Source of the DNA: Triangularia verruculosa | Taxonomy: Eukaryota > Ascomycota > Sordariomycetes > Sordariales > Podosporaceae | Assembly (NCBI GenBank): GCA_033296885.1 | Contig: MU863976.1 | Coordinates: 62,001-126,000 of the forward strand | Direction of reading: 5' to 3' | Length of the DNA stretch: 64,000 nucleotides | In this document: in pieces, positions 10,772 to 20,247 of the stretch | Layout of the letters: the number at the start of each line of letters is the position of its first letter | Position numbering within the stretch: position 1 is the first letter of the stretch | Notes under the pieces: generated by a model | Told to the model about the DNA's origin: nothing | Database searches by the model: none | Seen by the model: only the letters and a program-made list of their open reading frames with translations | Made by a program: the position numbers and the translations under genes

Positions 10772-11603
10772 GATTGTAGATGTGGTTTGTTTGGACTTGT
10801 TTGAGAAAGGCTTTGTGTTTGTTGAGAGAAAACGAAGAGATGGGGACAGCGATAGAGGGCTCCTGGGGGTATGGATCCTCCTTATAAACATCTGGTGGAG
10901 GGCCGGCAGACGAACGAGGCGCATAGGATGGTGGGGAGGGGAGAGGGGAATACGTCATGCCCAACTAGAGAGAGACAGCTCCAGCAACATGTATCACGCA
11001 CTACAACCGGTTGGAACAAGCAGTTTCAGCTTGTGACGCTTACTGACGGCTTCGATGGCCGTCCACCGCGGGATACGCGCCTGTTTGTTTCTGTCACGCC
11101 AGATCACGGATCTGGCATCGTGCAGGAAGCTTGCACAGTTGGGCGCTGGATATCACCTGCCCATTTGCAGCGTCTCTGGAGTGGTGTTGCAATGCGATGA
11201 ACCCCTCAGACTAAACCTGCCGAACTTCGGCTATCCCGGTCAGGCTAGGCAGTCCAGCTGTAAACGCCAGCGGCTGGTCTGTGATGTTCAAGTGAATGCC
11301 TGAGATGATCATCTGAAGTACAGACGGTCCAGTACCACCCGACAACACCGAAGTGCATCCGTGAGAAAGAGGCTGCCTCCCTGGTCCCCGCATCTCCAGG
11401 TAAACCCCACCATGATGCAGGGCCCCGCCAGGGTAGTTGTTATCGATAAAGCTTATCGCTTATCGCAGAGGATCCGCCAGCCCAAAAATTTCTGGAGCTT
11501 CGCGCAGTCGATTGGAATTGGAGACTGTCGCGACTTGGACTTTTTTGCTGCTGGACTTTTCGGTGCAGAAACGCCCGAATAACCACACCATCGCGGCGCA
11601 ACC
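10772..11603. promoter_or_regulatory. Divergent promoter region, I9 inhibitor / bms1
   Basis: Two genes are transcribed away from each other here. On the minus strand a TATA-like TTTATAAG sits at 10882-10889, about 110 bases before the inhibitor start. On the plus strand, AAAAATTT at 11484-11491 resembles the yeast RRPE element of ribosome-biogenesis promoters, about 115 bases before bms1. TTATCGATAA with further TTATCGC copies lies near 11438-11466. No additional exon is evident. Confidence 0.4.
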
Positions 11604-14600
11604 ATGGAGCAACAAAATAAGCCTCATAGGCAGTCCAAGAAGTCAAAGGACAAGAAGAAGGCGCAACATACAGGCCGTAAGTTATTCTGCTGATTGTAGC
11701 CTCGAGGTTGCTAACAGCATCCTCAAGAGCAAAACCCCAAGGCCTTTGCCTTTTCCAACCCCGGTAGACTTGCGAAACAAGCAGCGCGATCCCACGATAT
11801 CAAAGAGAAGCGTCTCCATGTACCCCAAGTCGACCGTCTCCCCGATGAGCCCCCCCCGCGCCTCGTCACCATCGTCGGACCGCCTGGTGTGGGCAAAACG
11901 ACCCTGTTGAAATCCCTAATCCGCCGATATGCGAAGGAAACAATGTCCGACCCAGTCGGGCCAATCACGGTTGTCACCTCGAAGAAGCAGAGATTAACCT
12001 TTATCGAATGCCCCAACGAGCTCGAAGCCATGGTCGATATCGCCAAGGTCGCCGACATTGTGCTGCTGATGATTGACGGAAACTTTGGATTTGAAATGGA
12101 GACAATGGAGTTCCTCAACGTCCTGGCTGCCACCGGTATGCCTGGTAACGTCTTCGGCATCCTCACCCATCTCGATCTATTCAGGAAACCTCAAGCGCTC
12201 AAGGACGCCAAGAAGAGGTTAAAGCACAGATTATGGAACGAACTGTACCAGGGCGCCCATCTGTTCTATCTCTCTGGTGTTTTGAACGGCCGCTATCCCG
12301 ATCGCGAGATTCACAACCTTTCCCGTTTCCTGTCTGTCATGAAGAACCCTCGTCCTCTCGTGTGGAGGAATTCCCATCCTTACACCGTTATCGACAATTA
12401 CCGCGATATCACCCACCCAACCAAGATCGAAGAGGACGAAAGCTGCGACCGGTCGATCGAGTTGTCTGGTTATCTGCGTGGTACCAACTTTACGGCAGAG
12501 GGGCAGAGGGTACACATTGCAGGTCTGGGCGATTTTACAATAGCCAGCATGGAAGCTCTGCCAGATCCTTGCCCGACACCCTCGATGGAACAGGCGCTTG
12601 CGAAAGCCACCGGAAAGACTGGAAGAAGGCGTTTGGATGAAAAGGACAAGAAGCTGTGGGCGCCCATGGCTGATCGTAGCGGTCTCAAAATCACTGGTGA
12701 CCACATCGTTATCACCCGGGAAAATGGCTTCGCTTTCGACAAGGATGCCGAAGGTGTTGAGCGTGGCGAGGGTGAGCAGCTCATTGTTGACCTGCAGGGC
12801 GAACGAAAACTGCTTGGTTACTCTGACAAGGGTGTCAAGCTGTTTGCCAGCGGCGAGGAACTAACAAAGGTACCTGAGGAGGCCGACAGCGGGAGGAAAA
12901 CAAGGAGAAACGCTCGCTTTGCTGCTGGAGACGAGCCAAACGAGGACGAAATCCCGGACGACGAGGGCTTTGAAAGTGGCGAGGAGGATGAGGAGGGTTC
13001 TGACGCCGAGGAGGACGAGTTTGACGTCTCAAGGCTGGGAAGGATGTTCCGAAAGCAGCAGGACAAAGATCAACCAGAGGATGATCTTGCCTTTGCCGAC
13101 AGTGACTCTGACCTTGGATCCCTTTCTGGGGACGAAGACGGGGAGCTGGATTCTGACGAGGACGAAGATGTCGACATGGAGGACATGGATTCTGACGAGG
13201 AAGCAGGTGCTCTCAAGTGGAAGGACAGCATGTTTGAGCGGGCGAGCCAACTGCACGGCAAAAGGAGACCTTTCCGTGCGGTGGATCTTGCCAGATTCAT
13301 GTACGACGCCACACTCAGCCCGAGGGAAGCTCTCCAGAAGTGGAGGTGCGAGGAAGACGAGGAAGAAGAGGAGGATATCGAGCAGGACGAGGACGATACT
13401 TTTTTCAGAAAGACCGGAGGCGATGAAAAGGAAGATCTTACCGAGGACCGCTCGATACCTCGCTTCGATTATGAGGATTTGGCTGCCAAATGGTCAAGCG
13501 AAGATGCCGTTGAGGCTCTCCGGACCAGATTTGCCACTGCCAACCTAGTTGATGAGGAGGGCGGCGACGGAGAGGACGATGACTTTTCCGGCCTTGACGA
13601 CGATGATGAGGACGACGAGGGTGATGGTGCTTTTGAGGATCTTGAGACAGGTGAAACCCATGGTGGCGACGGCGATGATGACGAGGATGAGGAGGAAGGG
13701 GACGAAGAGGAAAGCGAGGAGCCGCCAGAAGCCAGTATAGAAGCCGAACGTGAAAAGAACGCACGTCGTAAGGAAGAACTCAAACTACGCTTTGAGGAAG
13801 AAGATCGCGAGGGTTTCAAGAACGACAAGGCTATCGCTAGGCGAGAGGGTGGCGGAGACGACGAGTTCGGTGAGGATGACTGGTATGACGCCCAAAAGGC
13901 TATGCTACAGAAGCAGCTGGACATCAACAAGGCCGAGTTTGAGGAGCTTGACGAGAGACAACGGACGGCTGTTGAGGGTTTCAAAGCGGGCAAATACGGC
14001 AAGATTATCCTTGAGGGTGTTCCAGCCGAGTTCGTGAAGAATTTCTCGGCTAAGCGGCCCATCATCGTGGGGGGTCTCTCTGCTACCGAGGACAGATTTG
14101 GCTTTGTCCAAGTCAGAGTCAAGAAGCACAGATGGCACAAGAGAATTCTCAAGACGGGCGACCCCTTGATCTTCTCTCTGGGCTGGAGAAGATTCCAGTC
14201 TCTCCCCATTTACTCCATCTCGGACTCACGGACGAGAAACCGCATGCTCAAGTACACACCAGAGCATATGCACTGCTTCGGCACCTTTTACGGGCCTTTG
14301 ATTGCCCCCAACACATCCTTCACGGCGTTCCAATCGTTTTCTTCCTCCAACCCCGGCTTCCGGATTGCGGCCACCGGCACAGTCCTGAGCGTAGATGAAT
14401 CAACCGAAATTGTCAAGAAGCTCAAACTCACCGGTACCCCCTACAAGATATTCAAGAACACTGCCTTTATCAAAGACATGTTCAACACCACGCTCGAGAT
14501 CGCCAAGTTCGAAGGCGCAGCCATCAAAACCGTCTCTGGCGTCCGCGGTCAGATCAAGCGCGCCCTCTCCAAACCCGAGGGCCACTTCCGTGCCACCTTT

Positions 14601-15161
14601 GAAGACAAGATTTTGTTGTCCGACATTGTCTTCCTCCGAGCATGGTACCCTATCAAACCGCACAGATTCTACAACCCAGCCACCAACCTCATCGGCTGGC
14701 AATCCATGCGTCTCACGGGTGAGATCCGTCGCGCGGAGGACCTTGCCACCCCCCAGCTCAAGAACAGTCAATACCGCAAGATTGAGCGCCAAGAGCGACA
14801 CTTCAACCCCCTTCGTGTGCCGAAGAAGCTTGCTGCTGAGCTCCCCTTCAAGTCTCAAATCGTACAGACAAAGAAGCAGAAGAAGGAGACGTACATGCAG
14901 AAGCGTGCGGTCGTTGTTTCTGGAGAAGAACGCAAAGCGAGAGATCTCATGCAGAAGCTTACTACGATTAGAAAGGAGCAGGTTGCGAAGAGGAGGGCGA
15001 AGAAGGAGGAGAAGAGGCAGGAGTACAGGAAGAAGGTGGCAGATATTGAGGAGCGGTTGGAGAATAGGGAGAAGAGGGAGAAGCAGGCTTACTGGGAGAG
15101 GGAGGGGAAGAAGAGGAGGGCGGGGGATAGCGGGGGTGGTGGTGGGAAGAGGAGGAAGTAA
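11604..15161 (+). CDS. bms1: Ribosome biogenesis GTPase Bms1
   Basis: Bms1 is the essential nucleolar GTPase of the small-subunit processome. It binds U3 snoRNA and Rcl1 and is needed for 40S subunit maturation. I join a short first exon (11604-11676, starting MEQQNKPHRQ) to a long second exon (11728-15161), giving 1168 residues. The P-loop VGPPGVGKTT lies near residue 75. It is followed by TFIECPNELEAMVD and THLDLF, typical of the Bms1/Tsr1 G domain. A strongly acidic low-complexity region occupies about residues 430-700. The conserved C-terminal block (for example VRGQIKRALSKPEG) is followed by a basic Lys/Arg tail. Intron donor GTAAGT is good. The acceptor is chosen as ...CTCAAG because only this keeps the frame of residues NPKAFAFSNPGR, so the first join is slightly uncertain. 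Confidence 0.94.
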
Positions 15162-15811
15162 ATAGGGGGTTGCATAAGTTGTTTTTATCATTCAAGGATG
15201 GGCGTTAATATATGGCTGGAGAGGGTAACAAGGTGTAGATCAGGAAAATTTACTCAGTTCATGAAACCTCATGTTATCGTTGAGTCTATGAGAAAACTAG
15301 TTGTCCATTAGGTGGCTCTCTCAAAATCTTGAATACATCTATCTTTTCTTGCGAGAGCTACAAGTCAAGACTACATAATGGCCGCGACCTCCTAATAATT
15401 GGTCCATACAGCCCTGCTTACTCATATTTGACTACTGTCTTAACAAAGAGACCCTTCGCAATCGCGTCGCGAACGCTGAAGTTGACGATTACTAAGGGGG
15501 CAGTGGGATAGTGGAGATTACGTCACCATTTGTCAGTTGCTGAGTGAATCCACACTTGACGTGAACAGTGGATATCTGGGTTAACTGCATCGTAGAGTTA
15601 TGATTCCAAAGAACCCCTCGTCTCATGATTCCAAAGAACCCCACATCTCATGATTCCAAAGAGCCCCTGACTCTATTGTGTAGGTTATAACACCACTGCA
15701 GACCCCTTAGTCAGCCCCCTTCCCTTCTCCAATTGATTCCAAAGAACCCCACATCTCATCATCGGTTCTTTCGTCTCATGAACCGTTGCAACTGAAAGTT
15801 GAGAGTTGCTG
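15162..15811. promoter_or_regulatory. Promoter region of the xi-class GST with stress-type motifs
   Basis: This contains the bms1 3' end and the upstream region of the GST gene. TTACTAA (15489-15495) matches the classical Yap1 recognition element. TTACGTCA (15518-15525) matches a CRE/Pap1-like site. Four copies of a 25-bp element follow (listed separately). An inverted repeat CGGTTC ... GAACCG with an 11-nt spacer lies at 15763-15785. The motifs are seen; their function in oxidative-stress control is inferred from the gene they precede. Confidence 0.45.
15601..15758. repeat. Four copies of a 25-bp promoter element
   Basis: Three head-to-tail copies lie at 15601-15625, 15626-15650 and 15651-15675, each beginning TGATTCCAAAGARCCCC. 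A fourth copy at 15734-15758 is identical to the second. The core TTCCAAAGAA is a near-palindrome (TTC and GAA arms). The array lies 50-210 bases upstream of the first possible start codon of the glutathione transferase gene. Confidence 0.9.
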
Positions 15812-17099
15812 ATGAATATAAGAACTGGCGTGTTGCCGCTTTTGAGAGGGACTACAATTACAACTCGACATCGCTTCTTGTTCCCATTTACGATCTTACC
15901 AATATCACATCGGTATATCTCAACCACTCACTCCGTCAAAATGGTAACACCTCCTTTCTTCACACCTTCTCTTTTATATAAGACTAACACTTCCACCCAG
16001 GCCGCCCAAGACACCCCCTCCGGCAAGGAGTCAAAGTCCAACGACAACGTCATCACCAACTGGGTCAAACCAGGCGACAAATCCGGCGAGTTCAAGCGCC
16101 AGCAATCCACCTTCCGCTCCTTCATCTCCTCCTCCCCCGACTCTGAATTCCCCGCCGAGGCCGGCCGTTACCACCTCTACGTCAGCCTCGCCTGCCCCTG
16201 GGCCAACAGGACCCTCATCGCCCGGAAGCTCAAAGGTCTCGAAGACTTTATCAGCTTCAGCGCTGTGCACTGGCACATGGGGTCCCAAGGCTGGCGCTTC
16301 GTCACCCCCGACGAAACCGACCAAGAAGACGTCAAGGGCGAGGGCGTCGTCCCCCACGACGAAGGACTAACCCACATTCGGGAATTGTACTTCTCCGTGA
16401 ACCCAGAATACGAAGGGAGGTTCACTGTCCCCGTGCTGTGGGACAAGAAGACGAAGAGGATTGTGAATAACGAGTCAAGTGAGATTCTGAGGATGTTGAA
16501 TACCGAGGTACATACCTACCCCCCCTTGAAAGGGAGATGAAAACTAACGAAAAGAAAAGTTCAACAACTTAATCACCGACCCCTTCAAGTCCGTCGACCT
16601 CTACCCAGAAGACCTGAGAAAACAAATCGACGAGGCGAACGAATGGCAGTACGACCTCATCAGCAACGGGGTGTACAAATCCGGCTTCGCCACCACCCAA
16701 GAGGCCTACGAGAAAAACGTCAAGGCGCTCTTTGAAGCGCTCGATCGGGCGGAGAAGCATCTGACGGACAACCCCGGGCCGTATTGGTTCGGGGAGCGCC
16801 TCACCGAGGTCGACATCAGGCTTTTTGTCACCCTCATCCGGTTCGACCCCGTGTACGTCCAGCACTTCAAGTGCAACATCCGCGATATCCGGTCGGGGTA
16901 CCCGGCGATTCACAAGTGGATGAGGAACCTGTACTGGGGAATCCCCGCGTTCAAGGACACGACCAACTTTAATCACATCAAGTTCCACTACACAAAGTCG
17001 CACCCGAATATCAACCCGGTGTCCATCACGCCTTTGGGGCCGGTGCCGGATATTTTGCCGAGGTGGGAGGAGGTGCCTGCTGTTAGTTTTAGGGGTTGA
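15812..17099 (+). CDS. Xi-class glutathione transferase (glutathionyl-hydroquinone reductase type)
   Basis: The family (yeast Ecm4/Gto, omega-like or xi class) uses a catalytic cysteine to reduce glutathionyl-hydroquinones and related adducts. The CPWANR motif, with flanks LYVSLACPWA, is diagnostic. The C-terminal helical domain has GERLTEVDIRLFVTLIRFD. Exons join at 16507/16560 (intron GTACAT...AAAG). Two starts are possible. ATG 15941 is followed at once by a donor GTAACA and an intron 15944-16000 with an ideal ACTAAC branch site, giving a 349-residue cytosolic form starting MAAQDTPSGK. ATG 15812 is in the same frame and adds an Arg/Ser/Thr-rich, acid-free leader that looks like a mitochondrial presequence. 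The intron is 57 nt, so frame is kept spliced or unspliced. Enzyme class is secure; the start and targeting need RNA evidence. Confidence 0.9.
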
Positions 17100-17357
17100 G
17101 AGGAAGGTGACCTGGCGGGTTTTGGGAAGAGATTTAGGTAGCGGGAGATATCAACATCATGTCAACACAACAGAATGAACAAAAACATTTGTATGATTCT
17201 ACCAAGGTATCTTATCTTCCCTCTTGTATCCCGCTGTTTGCTCCTGTACTCGATATTATCTGTCTTTTTTCTTATCAAATGAAGTAAAACCGATCAAGCT
17301 CCCTACCAACCCCCTAATTACCAAAGGTTAAGTAGCCACCAAAAAAAAAAAAAAACA

Positions 17358-19385
17358 TCAAACCAAATCCCACTCCACCATATAACAAAACGCAAACCCG
17401 CACCTCCCCAACTTCCCCTCCCACTCCTTGGCCGTCATCCCCCTCGCGCTCCTCCCATCCACCTCCGTCAGCCCAACCAACCTCACACTCTGCCCCGGCC
17501 TCCCCAGCTCCCTCGTCCTCACATCCAACCACCACCAAAACCCGTCCGTCTCCAGCGGCACAAACCTCTCCTTCCCACCCCTCCCCTCATCCTCCCCAAA
17601 CCTCAAACAAATCAACATCTGCCTCCCCTTCCCATGCCTCTCACTCCTCCAATGCGGACAAACCTTTGCAAACTGAAACCTCACCACCTCCTGCCCCCCC
17701 GACCCGCCGTTACTCACACAAATCTCCTTTTCCTTCGGCTCAAAATTATTCTCATCCAGCCCCTCCACACTCGCATCCCCCAACCACCTCGCCGGTTCCT
17801 CCCCCCGTAAATCCCCAAAAATATACTCCTCCCACCCCAACACCCTCCCATCCCTCCGAAAAAAATGCTTTGCCTCCGACGGGTAATGACTCCGCCCAAA
17901 ATCCTCATTGCTCATGGTAAACTGCTTCGGACTAAACTCCTGCTTGTAAAGATTATTATTCCCACAAATATGCCCCGCTCCCCAGCAAGCATCAATAAGC
18001 TTCCACTCATTCCCGTCGATCATCACCGCGTTCCATGCGTGCCCATCCGGTTTCCTCGGGGGACACGCCTCGCCCTTCTTGACTGCGTTGAACCCGTACC
18101 CTTTTCCGTGTCCGCCTACAACGACGCACTGGAGGCCTGCTGCTAGGGCGATGGCTTCGTACACTTTTGCGTAGCCTTCGCACACGGCCTTGCCGGAAAA
18201 AATGGTTTCTGCCGGGGTGAGGCCGCGGGGGATGCACTTGTTGAAGAAGCCGTACGTGTCGTAGTAAATGTTGTGGTGTAGCCAGGAGAAAATGGCGCGG
18301 GCTTTGTCGGTGGGGGAGGGGAATTGGGAGCAGAGGTGGTGGGCTAGATAGGGGATGGGGTCCGGGCGGGGGAGGGAGGCGTGAGGGTACTGGGCGGCGA
18401 CGGTGTCGGGACCGGAAAAGTCACGGCAGGTGAGGCAGCATGGTTCACCTGTTGCCGCTGCTGGGGATGGGGTTGAGGCCGACCGGACGGCCTCTATCTG
18501 GGAGATGCTGGGGCGGGAAGCAAGGGGGATAGGGGGTGGCGCATCGTCCGAGGGTTTGGGTTTGTTGTTGAATCCTAATTCCAGAGCAGACCTGGGGTTC
18601 TTGTAGCTGGAAGGGGGCGGTGGCAGACGTCTAGCTGGGAGAGATGGAGATGGGGCCTCGGATGGATTGATTGAAGGTGATTTGGCTGGTCTCGATGGAA
18701 GCCGAGGAGGCAATGAAGGCCTGGAGCTGGGCAGTTCTGGGATCGCTCTAGGTGGTGGCTCTGTAACACGGCGGGGAAGAGGTGGGATGTTGGCAGCCTC
18801 TTCTTTTGCCTTGGCTTCCAACTCACGGCGAGTTGGCGGCAGAGGAGGAAGCTTTGCCTGTTCCAAAGGAGGCGGAAGTGCTCTCCTTGTTGGCTGGCCA
18901 TCTGTGTTCAAGGACAGATTGGACATTGTAGATATATATGAGATATCTGAGGAATTGGAGTTCCTCCGCCCGCCGGGAGTAGGAATAGTGAGATTTGATG
19001 ATGGCCGCCGGGAGGGAAGAGCCGGCGGTGTTCCTTTGGCCGAAGATGAATCCCGTGATGGCAACGGGGGAGGGAGCACCCGTCCGGACCCAGGTGACGG
19101 GCGATCTCCATTCTCAATATCGGTGGTGGTTCGCCGAGGAAGTGGAGGTGGAAGTTTTTCAGTTGAAGCCCTCACCGGACGAGGAGGCATCACCGGAGCT
19201 GTTTCAACTGGTGCTGGTTGTGATGCTGGTGATGGTGTCGTCGTTGTAGCAGCCCTCAGTGGAGGGGGCGGGGGTGGGGGCCGCTTCCCTGCCGTGGAAG
19301 GGGGCGCCTGGAAGTTCTTCTGGGCATTGAGTGCAGCAATGCGCTCTGCGAGCGTATTGAAACGCGGTTCCTCTACGTCTGCCAT
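17358..19385 (-). CDS. Proline-rich transglutaminase-like domain protein (Cyk3-like)
   Basis: The single-exon frame encodes 675 residues from the ATG at 19383-19385. Residues 1-310 are low-complexity and proline-rich, with repeated PPPPP and PPLP blocks that would suit SH3-domain partners. The C-terminal half holds a transglutaminase-like core. A cysteine in KAVCEGYAKVY (near 401), a histidine in GHAWNAV (near 450) and an aspartate in LIDACWG (near 466) form a complete Cys-His-Asp triad. Fungal relatives such as Cyk3 act in cytokinesis; Cyk3 proteins normally carry an N-terminal SH3 domain, which I do not see here, so the comparison is loose. Cross-linking activity is not shown for this group. 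No intron is needed to explain the reading frame. Confidence 0.8.
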   Translation of the reverse strand: MADVEEPRFNTLAERIAALNAQKNFQAPPSTAGKRPPPPPPPLRAATTTTPSPASQPAPVETAPVMPPRPVRASTEKLPPPLPRRTTTDIENGDRPSPGSGRVLPPPLPSRDSSSAKGTPPALPSRRPSSNLTIPTPGGRRNSNSSDISYISTMSNLSLNTDGQPTRRALPPPLEQAKLPPLPPTRRELEAKAKEEAANIPPLPRRVTEPPPRAIPELPSSRPSLPPRLPSRPAKSPSINPSEAPSPSLPARRLPPPPSSYKNPRSALELGFNNKPKPSDDAPPPIPLASRPSISQIEAVRSASTPSPAAATGEPCCLTCRDFSGPDTVAAQYPHASLPRPDPIPYLAHHLCSQFPSPTDKARAIFSWLHHNIYYDTYGFFNKCIPRGLTPAETIFSGKAVCEGYAKVYEAIALAAGLQCVVVGGHGKGYGFNAVKKGEACPPRKPDGHAWNAVMIDGNEWKLIDACWGAGHICGNNNLYKQEFSPKQFTMSNEDFGRSHYPSEAKHFFRRDGRVLGWEEYIFGDLRGEEPARWLGDASVEGLDENNFEPKEKEICVSNGGSGGQEVVRFQFAKVCPHWRSERHGKGRQMLICLRFGEDEGRGGKERFVPLETDGFWWWLDVRTRELGRPGQSVRLVGLTEVDGRSARGMTAKEWEGKLGRCGFAFCYMVEWDLV

Positions 19386-20247
19386 TGTCACCGGAGACTG
19401 AAAGAGAGGTGGTGATTGGCACCGTGTTTGGTGTGAAGGAAGAGGTCAAGAGTTGAATCCTTTACACGAAGATCGAATGAGGTGTTGGCTGGTGGCACAT
19501 GCAACTGCAACCCCAGATGAAAGCCAAGGCCAATGATTCGCCCCAGGCAGGCCCCTGCCTCAATGATCAACCGCTGCGCCAACCGGGAGGTTGCAACTGC
19601 AGTGAAGGAAAAGACGGAAAGGGAGAAGATAAACCTTGAGGTTCTTTCAAGAGGGGGAAAACAGGAGATATAAATAAATAAATCATGTATGTCACTGAGC
19701 AGACCATAGTGACTGCCACTACTGCATGGACTACGTATCTCTGAGTCTCTGTATGTCTGCACTGGAGAAATGAGCGGCTCGACGGCACTGTATGCAGATG
19801 GCGGCGGAGTATCGAGTCCTGGGCCCCCAGCAAACAGCCGCTTGGACGGTCCCAGGTGTCACAGACCATCAAACAGAAAAAAAGAGAAAATCCGATGTTG
19901 GATTTGCTTCAAAGACGTTCCATTGGAATTCAAGATGGCCCGTGCGCCAGGTACGTACGGGGATTGGGGCAGTCAGCCTCTCCCGCGTCCCCCACCTGCA
20001 GAATGCTGCGCATCCGCTAATGCTGTCGCTGCCGCACTTCGATAATGAACTCTGCCACAAACGAACGGCTGGCTGCTTCTTTTGGCGCCAGGGAAAAAAA
20101 GACTGCCAAAAGCAAAATCTTGCATTCGGATTCCGATACCCGTCTTCTTTCACTGCTTCTTGATCTATAACTGGAAAACTAGCCTTGCGCCCTCGTCCCC
20201 ACTGAAGAGCGAGAGAGAGAGAACCCAATCCCACTTACATTGCGGAT
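19386..20247. other. Divergent promoter region (transglutaminase-like / F-box)
   Basis: This should hold the promoters of both flanking genes, which point away from each other. A GAGA-type run (AGCGAGAGAGAGAGAACC) lies just before the plus-strand start. No exon, RNA gene or strong TATA element is evident. Confidence 0.45.
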
